A stretch of 64,000 bases of DNA from Cladopsammia gracilis. Lineage: Eukaryota > Cnidaria > Anthozoa > Scleractinia > Dendrophylliidae. The translations under genes and the position numbers were made by a program. The stretch is from the NCBI GenBank assembly GCA_022457155.1, contig JAJGOT010000257.1:243501-307500 (forward strand), in the 5' to 3' direction. Within the stretch, counting starts at the first letter, position 1; each line of letters opens with the position of its first letter. The notes under the pieces were generated by a model that made no database searches, was not told where the DNA came from, and saw only the letters and a program-made list of their open reading frames with translations. Positions 11,746 through 23,639 of the stretch are shown piece by piece.

Positions 11746-12997
11746 GTCGTCGATTTCAGTGAATTAATGATAACATAATAAATGCAGCTGTCAATGGCTA
11801 TTTAGGAAAATATTTAATCTACCCTTATTTTTTATCCATATTGTATTTCTGTCGAATTGTTATAGACAGAGTTCGTAAAGAAACCGCGGCATAGAATACG
11901 ATTGCAAATTCATCTAAAATTGTCTACTACAATTGCGTGTGGTAAAAAGTCGCTTGCGACTTTAGCGTGCGTGACCAGTGTTCTGGGGGGGGGGGGGGTA
12001 TTGTGGTTTGTTTACCATTGATAAGTTATAAGTACAATTGTCCTGTCTGGGATTTCAGGAGGTATCTCCGGGGATTCCCCGAACCCGTTCCTTCAATAAC
12101 AAAACACGAATTATCAAAGACATCAAACCACCACAGGATATCGTCGCAATTTCAATCTCCTTCAATATAGCCTGCAGAGCTCGCGCTTTTTTAACGAATT
12201 ATCACGCGCGCCAACAAAAAAAAGCCAGCTACACAGCTTACTTCAATACGCCGACAACGCAAAACGTAGTTGTAAATCTAATTCTGATTAGACAAGCAAT
12301 TTTACACAAATTGGCCAACAATCGCACGAAAAATTTGCGATTCCCTATTACTCGATATTTCGATACGCGCTAAATATAGTCACGCTTATTTTCAAAAACA
12401 TTATAATTTCTATTTCTGTACCCCAGCCAAAATTTAAAAAAAAGCAGTAGAAAATAAATGTATCAGTCTCGACTCTTGACATCTTACTCTCGACTCTCGA
12501 CAATTACCCGAACTCAACTTCAAAACAAATCTACCGTTCACTTTTAAAATAACAAAAATACATTCAATCTTCCCTTTAAAGTATCATCCCATTTAACCCT
12601 AACACTTACACAAACACACCGCAAATCCGCAACCGGAAAACAGAAATCACTCAGCCCACCCAAAACTTAAAAACCAATCTCAAACAATTTCAATCTACAT
12701 AACCCATTTAAAGGCTATTTCCGACAAGCAATCTCCTTAAATACTAAGCCCTCTTCATTTGAACACAAACAGACATCTTCTTACTTATGAAATAGGTGAA
12801 ACACAAAACACAATAATCAATTGTTTTCCAGTGGTAATTGTAAATCCAATTAAACAAGCAATTTTACACAAATTGGCCAAGAATCGCACGAAAAAATTGC
12901 AATTCCCTACCCAAAAATGATATATCAACTCTCTTTTTCACAAGAAACACATAAAACAACTATTTACAACACATTACACTTTCATTTCTACAACTAA
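11746..12997. other. intergenic with a 75-bp direct repeat
   Basis: The segment 12,271-12,348 is repeated at 12,838-12,909; both contain AAGCAATTTTACACAAATTG followed by GGCCAA and ATCGCACGAAAAA. A G run at about 11,985-11,998 resembles MITE ends. A 111-codon frame at 12,038-12,373 has no recognisable domain and overlaps the repeat. No gene is called. Confidence 0.45.
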
Positions 12998-13117
12998 GGC
13001 CCAGTTCAAACGTCGAACTCCACATGTGCCGAACCTAATGCAAATGAGCAAAATCTATTGTTCTTGCTAATTTGCATTAGGTTCGGCACATGTGAAGTTC
13101 CACGTTTGAACCGGGCC
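12998..13117. mobile_element. 120-bp Harbinger-like palindromic MITE, copy 2
   Basis: Same length, same termini and same TAA flanks (12,995-12,997 and 13,118-13,120) as the copy at 4461-4580, with a handful of substitutions. Two full-length copies with intact target duplications make the family assignment as a discrete mobile unit secure. Confidence 0.85.
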
Positions 13118-13442
13118 TAACACAACATATATTACTAACACATACAATACAAGAAACTATTACAGCATACCTTGCGCTAACAGATTTTCTTTACCTCAGC
13201 AATTCTTCATATCAAAAAACTATACTTTCGAATTCAAAAGTATTAAACAAATAACTCCTCATTAAGACACAAGCTCATCCCATCCTCATTTCCAAACACA
13301 ACATAACACAACAGCAGACAAGCGCAATCACAGAAGCACAAATATAACTCGCTCACAAAACAGGATAACAGGATATTACAAACCCCTCGCCCTTCCCAAT
13401 CAAATGTAAACCAAACCGAAAATAATGCAACTCGTTGTATTT

Positions 13443-13829
13443 AAAGGGGCTATGTCACCATTTTTAGTGTTACTTTAAAAAGCCAAAATACATCTTTATA
13501 TCAGTGAAATTCCAAAAAATAAGGATCCAGTTTTGTTCAAAATTATTCTACTAGTGCTCTAAGAGTAAAACTAAGTGTCTTAGGCTGCAGATGGCCAGGA
13601 TGGAAATGGATTGCAACTTGAAAACATTGGGCCAATTTTTTCAAGTTTATCGCTTGTGTCTTGGAAAACTCGCTAAAACTCTGATTATGGTTTATTTTCT
13701 CTTCTAAAATTCACTTGATATCTTCCTGTTAGTGTTCTATAAGCATTTTATGTACGACAAAGGTACTTAGTTTCAATTTCGGGCAGTTTTGACCCCAAAA
13801 CCTCAAAATCACCATGACATAGCTCCTTT
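13443..13829. mobile_element. MITE with AAAGGGGCTATGTCA-type inverted ends
   Basis: The left end AAAGGGGCTATGTCACC is mirrored by GTGACATAGCTCCTTT-like sequence at the right end (written there as ATGACATAGCTCCTTT). The inverted repeats are about 20 bp and the interior of about 350 bp is non-coding. Target duplication is T/A-only and ambiguous. Confidence 0.6.
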
Positions 13830-14568
13830 AATGGGCCCCCTGTCCCCATAGAAATATTCTCGACCGACACCCCGCCAATATACATTGAACCAAATTACGA
13901 CACAGACACAGAAGCGAAAAAACGATCACTATTACTTAATTTCTGTGCATTTTTATCCATTATATTTTTTAATATTCGTATTTAATATATCGCATTAACG
14001 AGATGGCTTTAAGAGCCCTTTGATTGTATTTATTCATTAGTCTGAAAACAGTTTCTATATTGTAATATTTTTTTTATCGTTATATATATATAGAGCCTCT
14101 ATTGATAACAGTTTTCACTTTGTATATAATGAATGAGCTGCCCTATTTAAAAAAGGCATCTACTACTACATAACATACCTTCACTTTCAAATAAATAGGT
14201 TCAAAGTAGCTCTGTTCTTGTCGTCTTTTAAATCAGCAATAGGCGCATCTTTGCTTACGTCTTTGTTTACATTTTGCTTCATTAGCATACGAATTTACGA
14301 AGAGAAGACACCGTGCTAAATACGAATTGACTTAAAAAGCTGAAAGAGCTTGTTAAAGTTAATAATCTATGCAGTCTTACGCTTTTTTCATGCAATATTT
14401 CAGAAAATATCCACTATCAAAAACTGCAAAATTGTTGAATGGCAAAAGCGCTGATGAGCCATACATTCTTTGTAAAATTTTGAGTTTTGAAAACAACATT
14501 GCACGAAGTGTATCTAGTAAATCGGGCTCATATTTCTAGAGAAAACTAATTGTGCTATGCCCTTTCAA
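13830..14568. other. intergenic, no gene recognised
   Basis: AT-rich sequence with a short TA microsatellite near 14,083 and no supported coding exon. Confidence 0.4.
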
Positions 14569-14570
14569 TA

Positions 14571-15382
14571 CAGTCGGACCTCTATTAAGCGGCCACCTTT
14601 TAAGCGGCCACCCTCCATTAAGCGGCCACTTTCCAAAGTCCCGAATTATTTGTCAGTAAAGTGCTGTATTCGATACCTCTATTCAACGGCCACCTCTATT
14701 AAGCGGCCGCGGCCACCTTTTTGTGGTTGCAAGTTTAGTATTTCTTGTATTTTTACCTCTATTAAGCGGCCAGCAAATCATCTTTTCAAGCGAAATGGTG
14801 ACAGATAATATGAAGGTGATAACTGATAACAATAAAAACTGCAATTTAATCTCCGCTTGCCCAGTTTCACGGTTACCAGAACCTTGCCCTATCTATCGGA
14901 AAGGCGAATGACTTGATCTTCTCGTTACAACTCCGAGCTCCACAACGGCAAACAGCAGTGACGGATTATTTTAAATAAATCGTCCGTGAAATATTTTGTG
15001 CTAAAATTTTTACAGACTGCTGATGCAAAAAAGGCCTAAGAAACTTGATGTTTTGTTACACAGATTTGCATATTTTTCTGTACCTACTCAACACCAAAAA
15101 ATACTGTACTTATCGACTACATGCTCTCTGTGTTAGAGCTAGAACTTTGCAAGGACTTGAAATGCGCAAATACAGGGCACTTAATTTTTAGTTTCAATGA
15201 TTTTTGCATTTATCTTCACATATGTTCACTTTTCAACAAGCCTTTTGCTATATAGAGGCAATAAAATTACGTTGACTGCCATTTCTATCCAATTTATAGT
15301 GTACCTCTATTAAACGGCCAACCTCTATTAAGCGGCCAGTTTTCAAAGTCCCGAGGGTGGCCGCTTAATAGAGGTCCGACTG
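14571..15382. mobile_element. 812-bp pogo/Tigger-like non-autonomous element
   Basis: The element starts CAGTCGGACCTCTATTAAGC and ends with the complementary GCTTAATAGAGGTCCGACTG. It is flanked by TA on both sides (14,569-14,570 and 15,383-15,384). Several further copies of CTCTATTAAGCGGCCA lie just inside both ends and look like subterminal binding motifs. CAGT-starting inverted repeats, a TA duplication and the AAGCGGCCA motif fit pogo/Tigger members of the Tc1-mariner group (established knowledge). No transposase frame is present, so it would depend on an element elsewhere. An 83-codon frame across the left end only translates the repeated motif. Confidence 0.85.
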
Positions 15383-16741
15383 TATTTAGAGTTGATGTTT
15401 TGCACTTGGGTGAGAAAATGAGGTTCACATGCTAATGAGGCAATAATGGTAAACAATGATTGCCTATAATCTGTCTCCCGTCTACTATTATTGAATTAAA
15501 ATTAGAATTTATTTCTTTTTACTCTAAATTTCACAAGTGTTTTCTTTTTCTCTCTCACACTGCTACAAATCACCCGAAACTCCACAGGAATTAACAGAAC
15601 CTTGATCTACAGGATAAGTCAAAGTATTTGTAAATTGCTTGAAACATTAAGACGAGCTTTTCAAGAAAATCCGTTATGTCAAAAAATCCACGAGTTCAAG
15701 ACCTCTGCCAGAGTTATGAATGAAAACAGTAATTTTATAACTTTATAGGACGAAAACAAGCCTAGCACCAAAACGAGACTATGCTTCGTGCACAAGTCCC
15801 ACATGGGAGGAAAAGAGGTTGTCACCTCTTATATAAAACTCTTGGCATCATTAGCTTCTTAGAGCTTCCTCGTGCGAGTGGACTGGTGAGGATGGCACTT
15901 TGCAGAGACTCGGCGCCCTGTAACTCTATCCCAATGAGAGGAGTAGGGGAGAGCAGAGAAGGGGAGCATTTTGCTGAAATTATTTTTTGTTATTCTTATT
16001 GTTATATTAACATTTTAAAAGGCTCGCTTTAACGTTAACTTGTATTTATATCAAATGGATGTATCTTGCACAGTAAATTGGATGCAAATGTTAAGAAACC
16101 AACTTATTGTCCCCCTTAAAGGTTGGGTTTTACCTGAATTTGAAAGGAATTTTAAGAGGTTTAAAGAAGGGATAGAAGAAAGAAAATGATTTCTGGAAAA
16201 CCAACAGACCGTCGATACTCGCTCAACAGCACTCTAGGTTGCTAGTGGACTATTCTGGTGACCATCTATTAATTACTAACTACAAATTATACCTTTGAAA
16301 CTTCATTAAATCTTCAATATCTCTTATTTCTCTCAATTTTACAAGTCCTTTGAGAAAAATTTAATCCTACCAAGCATACCTTAAATCACCCAAACATTTA
16401 CAAAACAGCTCATAGCATAGATTCACGAGATGAGCTAAGCGTTTTTGGATGTCTTCAAATGTGAACGAGATATTTCCATTAAACCCGTGTCAAGTGGCGA
16501 AAAAATGGCATTCAGGTGTACACCCGCCTTAATGAAATATATCCATAAAACCGATCAACCGGAAGATTATTGAGAGTAGAAAGTGTCTGTATACCTGTAC
16601 TTAAGCCACGTGTTAGTTAGAATACTCAGGTTTTCTGGGTGGATACCTACGAGGCAACGGAAAACAAAACACTGTAATGTTTATTTCTTGTCTTTTTCAG
16701 ACGACACCGATTAATTTGAAGCGTATCTGCTGGCATTTATC

Positions 16742-19700
16742 ATGAAGATTGCTTGCATTTTGATCCTTTCTGCTCTGATTGTCGCATTGGACGCAATGCG
16801 AATAAGAAGGATTTCAAAAAGTGAGTGTAAAATATTATAACTGCACCAGAGAGAGGGGGAGAGAAATACAAAGTATTTTAGTGTTTTTTCTGTCATATAA
16901 TTTGTCAATTCGTTAAGTGAGGGGGTAGGGCGAGAAGAGAAGTTTAATCGTTTCTCCCAGAACTAATTTTTTTGGCAAATGTAAAAAGTTTATTCCGCTG
17001 CACTTTGGAATCTATCTTGCTGCTGATTTTCTTTTTCGTCTAGTTCACTTTTTCAACAGTGCCATTAAACCATATTACTGACACATCTTGCGTAGAAAAA
17101 ACCTCGACGGATGACCAAGGAAAGCTGTACAACGGGGATACAATAAACTGTGATCCGCACTGCGTCTCTGGTTACCAAAGAGACAAAGAGTGCGCACTAA
17201 ATTGCTGTTCATACCGCAAACGTGAAATAAGGAAAGGTTTGTATTTTAACCCGTTAATTTAGCCTACAGCTGAAATTGAGTTTTAATAAACGGTCATTAA
17301 TATTGTTAACGTAGGAGGAAAATTTCTCAAATGTAAAGCAGCCTTATGACATTCGTTCCACTCTTTCTATTAGATGAGCCTTCAGAAACAGAGGAGTACT
17401 ACATCACATTACATCTTTACAACAAGGTAGGCCGCGAGATCAGAGTTACGCCATCCAGAGGCCGCAAAGGTGGTTATGTGGTCTCGAAAGAAAATGTTTT
17501 AAAAGTGTCTATGATATTCCCGAAAACTGCTGACGTGCCCAAACCGGTTACATTTAAAGCCATTGATGTTGAGACCGAGAGTGGCTTGGAAATTAATGGC
17601 GACATCAAGGTGTCAATCACGCCTGGAGATTCCCCGGATGAAGTGATCAACATGACTATTACTGCGCCTGGTGAGTACGACGAGTGCTGTGAGGGAGGAT
17701 TACGCGCGTACCCCTCGCGAGTTAATTTGAAAACATGTTTCATGCTTTGGTTCTGTTGAGCGATTCTCATATGACCTTGTAAAACGGTTCGGAGTGTTTG
17801 CGATTTGTTTCATCCGCTAGTTGTTTAAAATGATCAAGCTATGACGGTTTCCCGCTTAAAATATCTCTAATATGGAAAGAGGCTTGTTCGATTAACCTAT
17901 CATAATACTGCAACCTGAGTGACGCTAAGACAATTGATTTCTGAAAAACCCTCGGACAACAGATCGTTCTACGAGGGTTTGCGATTTGGATCTTGGGGAA
18001 AATGGTCAGTTCTTTTCGATGTGTTGCCTTTCAAAAAAATATGAAAAAAAAAACAGTGAAAGGAGTTGTGATAGGTTCCACGTTAACTAAATAGATCATA
18101 GGTAAATTCAAACCAAAGAGATGGAGAGCTTGGTTCCGTTGCTGGAAGGTCATTCGTGTGGGCGACAGGCAAGTTTAGTCGTTTATTAAAAGCTGCATTA
18201 CTGACCACAATACTCCCGCTCCTTGCATAATCTGCCAAAACTTGATACCTTTTTGCAAGGGGTAGGCCTTTCAAATTTGTAAATTCCTTGTATGTAATTT
18301 TATCTCCAATCTGCCATTTTTCTCGGAAGATGTTGCTGAGCCTAGTTGCAAAAAGGTTCTTTTTAGCGGAGCACTTGCCAGGCCGAAGGCCTGGCTGCGC
18401 AGCCCCATACTCATAGAACCAGAACCTGTGCCCATCATTTTTCATGGTCATGGCTAGGGGAATGTTTCGCGGGCGCGTGTGTGCCCGCCTTCCACCCGCC
18501 CGCCGTCGAGCAGGACTAGCTCGCGGGCGCGTATGACGTCGCAAAACATGCGCGTACGACGTCATGTTGAAACCAAAGCGAGGCTTTGTTTTTCGCGCGG
18601 TTACACGGCCGAATGTCACGTCAGCTAGAAAAACACTTTGATGTTTTGCTGTGAATTTACTAAGCGGGGAAACCTGTTTAAATTAAAGGCGTTATTTCCC
18701 TGAATATTTCGCGGTTTGCTACTCAAGACAAGGATACTAATTAAGGGATACTCAGAAGCCGCTTTAGTGGAAAAAGACGAGCTTTCAGGGAGAAAGTCTT
18801 GCTTCGAAGAACTTCATGTATTACGTTTTTATCAAATGCGGGAGATGTTTGTTTTCTACGGATTTCAGAACCAGAAGCGGAGATTTGAATTTCCAAGCAA
18901 GCAAGGGACTTAAAGGTAAAACAGATTACAGTTTTCGATGAGAATTTATGTTGATATCAATCTGTGAGTGACTTTTGATTGGTGTTATTGTTAGTTTTGG
19001 AGAATTGATTTTAAAACGTGCTTAAATTCAGTTGTATCGATCTCTTGAATTTCATCGAAGAAAGCTTGAACTCGATGAGCTATAATTACATGTAAATGGT
19101 ACGCGTTTTGCTTTTAAACGTAAACTAATGGAGATTTGAATAAATTTTTTCGAAAGATTGTGTTGTCCATTTTTATGTATTTGTTCATTCATTAGATAGT
19201 TTGAAAAGCGATTTTATGTAAACAAAACAAGGCTTTGATTTTATAGTACAGTTCTATCTTCACACGCATCGCCTTATGCAAATGTTTGTGTATTTTTGCA
19301 ATTTTTGTTTTTCAAATCAGCTTCTCGGGCAATTTTTGACAAACAAAAACTGTATTTTATTCGGAAACTAGTGGTACTAGTTATTCTAGACAGAGAAAAG
19401 TTGTTTTTGTGAACTTTTGTACGGTCTATAAAAATGTACTGTGCAGACGGTCGCGTAATACTGTATTTGAGAATTGCTAAAATTGAAAATAGCCCAATCG
19501 TCAATCTTAATTCTTGTGCTTCCAACCTTTCACCTTAGTTAAGTTTTACCTTGGTTAAGTTTCACCTTAGTTAAGCTTGTTCAAAGTGCGACGCTGTTAG
19601 CCTTGGGCTATCTATATATATTAGCTCGCATATACGTTCGCATACATTCCCATTCCCAACCAACCAAAAGCCTCGCGCGTTTGAAGTTGCGTTCGCTAAA

Positions 19701-21814
19701 CCAATTAAATTGCTTTCTTTCGTGTTCGTTTGTTGTTTTGGCTCTGTTCGCGCGTACCATGTCAAGGTCATACGAAAATCGCTCTAACTTTTGCTGTTTA
19801 TGGAACACCCATAAGGTCGCACAAAATCCTTATAATTATATATGAAACTAAAACAAAGTAGAGCTCCAACTTGCTGTTCTATGACGAAGGGTATTGCAAT
19901 GCTCAGTGAGGAGACGACATTGGCGCGTACGTGTTTCATCTGGCCAGGGCAGTGATCTGGCTTAGTTCGAAACTACCTTCAGAGGTAGTTTCAATCATGC
20001 TCAGAATAAACATGTTTTGATCATGATTCGCGCAATGCGACGCCTGATGTGAACACTTTTTCATAGTGAAACATGTTTTAATGGAGATTAGACTAAACAT
20101 GTTTCGCCCTAGTGTGTATGTTGTGGTGTAATTTTGTCCTTGGTGCAAGTTTTATCTTCCTTTGTTTAAAACTCATTATCATACAATTATCATACATTTC
20201 CATACCCAAAAGCAAAGGAAAATAAAATTTGCACCATGGACAAAATTGCACCACAACATGTACACAGCATCAGCCAGTCAGATTTGTGTATTCGCAAAAG
20301 ACCACCATGACTATCTACTAAAAAAGGTCTGTACTATACTTGTAATCTCCGCAGCACCAGCGATTAAACCAGTCCACTCGTGGTTCATGCTCTCATTAAC
20401 TGATGGCATCATCCCTGGCAATTCGGACCTGACGACTCACGGGAACATGTCTTATTTAGACGGGGGTCTGGGCTTCGACGGTCAGGAATCTTACGCCGTG
20501 GCTCAAATCGCCCCTGGTGACTGTGTTATTAACACCGAGAAATGCGTGGACGGGCTGTCTTTTGGCACGAAACTCAGGTTTGATAAACTCGCGGGAGACG
20601 CGGAGCCGCGATACATTGTGGACACCGGTGCTCACGATCGAGGCATGCGCGGATTCTCGTTGCACACGCAGCAAGATAATCTGGTTGCTGTGGTGAAAAC
20701 TGCTGATAGGCAATGGACGGTAAGTTTTAAATAACTGTAAACTGTACTTTGGAAAACCTCGATATTAGCGTCACTCCATTGTAATGGATACTGCTTTTAC
20801 ATATAACAGTTAAAGTATTGGTGGAACTCCTGTTATTATTGACGGGAGTAGATGTAAAGAATTTTAGCGGGAGTTGTCAAGTCTTTGCTAATTACACTGT
20901 TATGAAGGTGATCTGCATCACTTAATTTCCAGAGTTTCATAACTGGTATTTTATTTTCAAGAGTGCCTACTTTTAAAACTAGAAAAGAAACCGATTAGAG
21001 CTCCATATTATTGGTTATTTATTATTTAGTCTCCTTGACCTGCATTTCCCAGAATATTTTCTCTTTCACCCTTGAACTCCCAAGAGTGACAAAAAATCAA
21101 AATTCAAGGAAGATTTCAAATTTCGTTTTGTAAAAATATTGCAAAACAAATGGTACCATGCAAAAGTACTGCTGGAGAGGTTTCATTTGAATGGTCACAC
21201 CATAGGATTTCATCAACAGACTCAAAAGTTAGAACAAATGGTACCATGCAAAAGTACTGCTGAAGAGGTTTCATTTGAATGGTCACACCATAGGATTTCA
21301 TCAACAGACTCAAAAGTTAGAACAAATGGTACCATGCAAAAGTACTGCTGAAGAGGTTTCATTTGAATGGTCACACCATAGGATTTCATCAACAGACTCA
21401 AAAGTTAAAACTTTACTACATGCATGTCTCCATAATTCATTGACTCCTGGAGGTAAAGGGTTAGCTGCTATAGAACTGGGATTTTATTCTGCCCTCATAA
21501 CTCTTATTTCTTAACACCAGGTTGAACGCCCCGCTATTCTGGATAAATGGGTGTACATTATGGTGACTTGGAATAAACAGGACGGAATGAAAATGTACTA
21601 TAACGCACAGCTACGAGTTCAAAATACCACAGGGACATCAGTGCCTGCCACCACAGTCGTTCCATACAAGAATAACTTTGTTATTGGTCGAGAAGTGGGA
21701 AAAAACGGGCCCTTTCATTATGAAAAGTTCGATATGGCATCGTTTATTACCTTTGCGGGACGTTTGTCACAAGACGATGTTGACGCTGCTTATATCTTTT
21801 TCTGGAGTGGTTGA
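16742..21814 (+). CDS. secreted LamG/ConA-like domain protein, copy A
   Basis: Five exons join in frame: 16742-16820, 17060-17236, 17374-17670, 20355-20719 and 21521-21814, giving 403 residues. Exon 1 encodes a signal peptide (MKIACILILSALIVALDA). Exon 2 (about residues 27-85) is a Cys-rich module with six cysteines ending in NCC. Exon 3 (86-184) is a beta-rich stretch I cannot name; it carries an N-glycosylation motif (NMT). Exons 4 and 5 (185-403) look like one LamG/concanavalin-like domain: GLGFDGQESYAV, CVDGLSFGTKLRF, RGFSLH and DKWVYIMVTW. The first three introns are phase 1, typical of shuffled extracellular modules. An acceptor just upstream (exon begins 16,702) implies a 5' untranslated exon. 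The protein is probably exported to the matrix, mucus or skeleton. The domain call is by motif only; the partner or ligand is unknown. Confidence 0.72.
18364..19620 (+). mobile_element. 1.2-kb dispersed non-autonomous repeat, copy 1
   Basis: The copy begins TAGCGGAGCACTTGCCAGGC and ends in a TATATATA tract after CAAAGTGCGACGCTGTTA. The two ends share a short imperfect inverted match (GCGGAGCACTTG against GCGTCGCACTTTG). Just inside the left end, CCAGGCC/GGCCTGG and GGCTGCGCAGCC form GC-rich hairpins. It lies in intron 3 of gene copy A and is absent from copy B, where 51,860-51,890 reads straight through as an empty site. No enzyme is encoded. The short T/A-rich target duplication suggests a cut-and-paste element, but the superfamily is not clear. 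Confidence 0.75.
21148..21411 (+). repeat. 88-bp tandem repeat, three units, intron 4 of copy A
   Basis: The word TGGTACCATGCAAAAGTACT recurs at 21,151, 21,239 and 21,327, a period of exactly 88 bp. Gene copy B has only two units at the same place, so the array changed in number after the duplication. Confidence 0.9.
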
Positions 21815-21983
21815 GAGAATTATGTCATTATGTTGCAGGCTATGAAACGTTATAGAATTCAGTATACCGTACCGTACCGTAGTGGTGTCACGTTGCGGTT
21901 CGTTGCATTAGATTGTATTGCATTGTATTGCATTGATAATCACGATTTATAAAATGACTGTGTTTCTTAGTCACAAATGGACA

Positions 21984-22130
21984 CCCTCCGGGAGGGGGGG
22001 GGGGGGGGGGGGTGAACTCACATATAAAAATGACTGGGGTGCTCGTCGGTAATTTTCGAAAAACACCCTAAAAGGTACTTGAATCTCGACGAGCACTGCC
22101 GTCATTTTTATATGGGGGTCCCCCTCCGGG
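21984..22130. mobile_element. foldback MITE downstream of copy A
   Basis: The ends are CCCTCCGGGAGG and CCCCCTCCGGG. Inner inverted arms are TATAAAAATGACTGGGGTGC / TGCCGTCATTTTTATA and GTGCTCGTCG / CGACGAGCAC. It lies about 170 bp past the stop codon of copy A. In block B its left end is deleted and the remainder is fused to the gene's last exon. Confidence 0.7.
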
Positions 22131-22169
22131 TTTTTAAGTGTTTTGGAGATTTGAGAGTAGATAAATTAA

Positions 22170-22740
22170 CCCTATTCGGCCTGGGTGGGGGTGGGGGGGC
22201 ACAAAGTGCCCACGCTAACTTTAAACATTCATAACTTCTTTAATATGTATTCAAACGCCATCAAACTTTGTGACTTTTCCTAAAATTTATCTGGCAACAA
22301 TTTCGTATGACAATTTTTTGATCACGTGACTTGATGTTTCCATGGCAACAAGATTTTGACAACCATGTTTCTTAAAATTTGCATATTTATACCTTTGAAT
22401 GAAGAAAAACAATGTTTATTAGTATAACGTTTGTATTTTAACGTCATTTAGCGTTTACTTATTGGTTTTTATTAATTTTGCGTCAATTTGGATGATTTGT
22501 AAGAGGTTTTCAAAAATTTCAGAAATCCAAGATGGCGGATCCAAGATGGCGGCCGTATAACTAATTACCTAATAACTACGTCATATGACGTCATCGTTCC
22601 ATTGTGCGGACCGCCAAGGAGACAGTTTTGGACGTACTATGTACCCTCTAGGTTTCATTGTCATAGCCTTAATGTTCTTGATGTTGCCCCCCCCCCCCCC
22701 CCCGGCTCAGAAACTCAAAAAAAGCCCAGACTGAATAGGA
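22170..22740. mobile_element. 571-bp piggyBac-like non-autonomous element
   Basis: Flanked by TTAA at 22,166-22,169 and 22,741-22,744. Ends are CCCTATTCGGCCTGGG and, inverted, TCCTATTCAGTCTGGG. Block B has a single TTAA at 54,109-54,112 with both flanks joined, a precise empty site. A TTAA target and CCCT-type ends are hallmarks of piggyBac elements. The interior is non-coding and includes poly-G and poly-C runs. Confidence 0.88.
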
Positions 22741-22744
22741 TTAA

Positions 22745-23425
22745 TAGATGGCGTAGCTTTCGTTGATTCTTGCTGCGTAGGCTAATAAATTGTTTATGTA
22801 AATGGTAATTTGCTGTTTATAGTAATTTGATGGAATCATGAAACGATTTGATTTTTCAATTGATTAAGGGTTCTTGGCTTGTTTTTATTTTTCTCATAGC
22901 ATATTAAGTTGTTATGCAATATGTTACAGACGTGAGCAGATCGGTTTGCATTCACTGTCTAGAAAGTTCTGAACTCTATATTTTGGTTTAGACATATTTA
23001 GCGTTTTACCGGGTTCTGTTACGGTGATGCTTTATGTCTGTCACCCACGTGATCGAGAGTTATGAATAAACGATTCTCGCCTTATTCGGGTCGCAGTTCG
23101 CCCAGAGAGCATGTATACATCTGCTTTACCGGCCGATGGAGCCGTTTTTCCCCTTTCTTTTTTTTACAAAGCTAGGCCTTTAAGTGTCCCAGCGTCTATT
23201 GCTTGTTTGCTGCTACGTGATTTCCTTTGTTGGTTAATGAACTACATTCTTTTAAAGAAACAGCCCATCAGCTACAACCAAAGACAAAAGTGTTGGGAAG
23301 GTTCCTTGTTTTCCTCCCCACTCCCCCCTCATCCCCCCTCTTCCAAAGTTGCTGTTAACGCAAATACTTACCTTACACTGTCTTTTGAATAGACGTCTTC
23401 AATATTGGATTTGAGGGAGAGGAGG
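22745..23425. other. intergenic, conserved between blocks, no gene called
   Basis: A frame of 93 codons at 23,111-23,392 has a 95-codon counterpart at 54,493-54,780, but their N-terminal parts are in different frames and neither has a known domain. The similarity is explained by the segmental duplication. Confidence 0.45.
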
Positions 23426-23427
23426 GC

Positions 23428-23435
23428 TATAAAAA
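23428..23435 (+). promoter_or_regulatory. TATA box upstream of a small exon
   Basis: TATAAAAA within GGCTATAAAAAGCG is preserved at 54,816-54,823 in block B. It lies about 120 bp upstream of the ATG of a short exon, so it is a plausible core promoter. Confidence 0.4.
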
Positions 23436-23546
23436 GCGTTGCGCGAGGCTTTAATTGAGCTGAAACCCAAAGGTAGTGTCATTTTTAAATAGCGTTTTAC
23501 AAGCCTTCCAAACTAATTTTGTCTTAGGTTGTAGCTTCAGTACACA

Positions 23547-23639
23547 ATGTCCTATGATGACAACTGCAAGAACATTACCATAAATGGTGAAAACCTAGCT
23601 GGAAAAAAACTAAAGAAATACTGCCGATCTGTTTTCAGG
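23547..23639 (+). CDS. candidate first coding exon, small Cys-containing peptide
   Basis: Thirty-one codons from ATG to a good donor (AGG|GTAAGC), containing DNCKNITINGENLAGKKLKK and a second Cys. A TATA box lies upstream, and a short 5' intron is possible (AAAG|GTAGTG to TTGTCTTAG). I cannot find the next exon. In block B the same exon at 54,924 has lost the donor (AGTGTAATC) and runs into a repeat. The function is unknown; coding status is tentative. Confidence 0.3.

Noticed and set aside
12038..12373. 111-codon frame
   Set aside because: Overlaps a direct repeat found again at 12,838 and has no recognisable domain or splice signals.
17374..17670. Exon 3 of the secreted gene as a PLAT domain
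   Set aside because: The strand pattern is vaguely PLAT-like, but the defining motifs are not convincing; left as an unnamed beta-rich module.
23111..23392. 93-codon frame conserved at 54,493-54,780
   Set aside because: The N-terminal halves of the two versions are in different frames, and the similarity follows from the segmental duplication. No domain or splice context.
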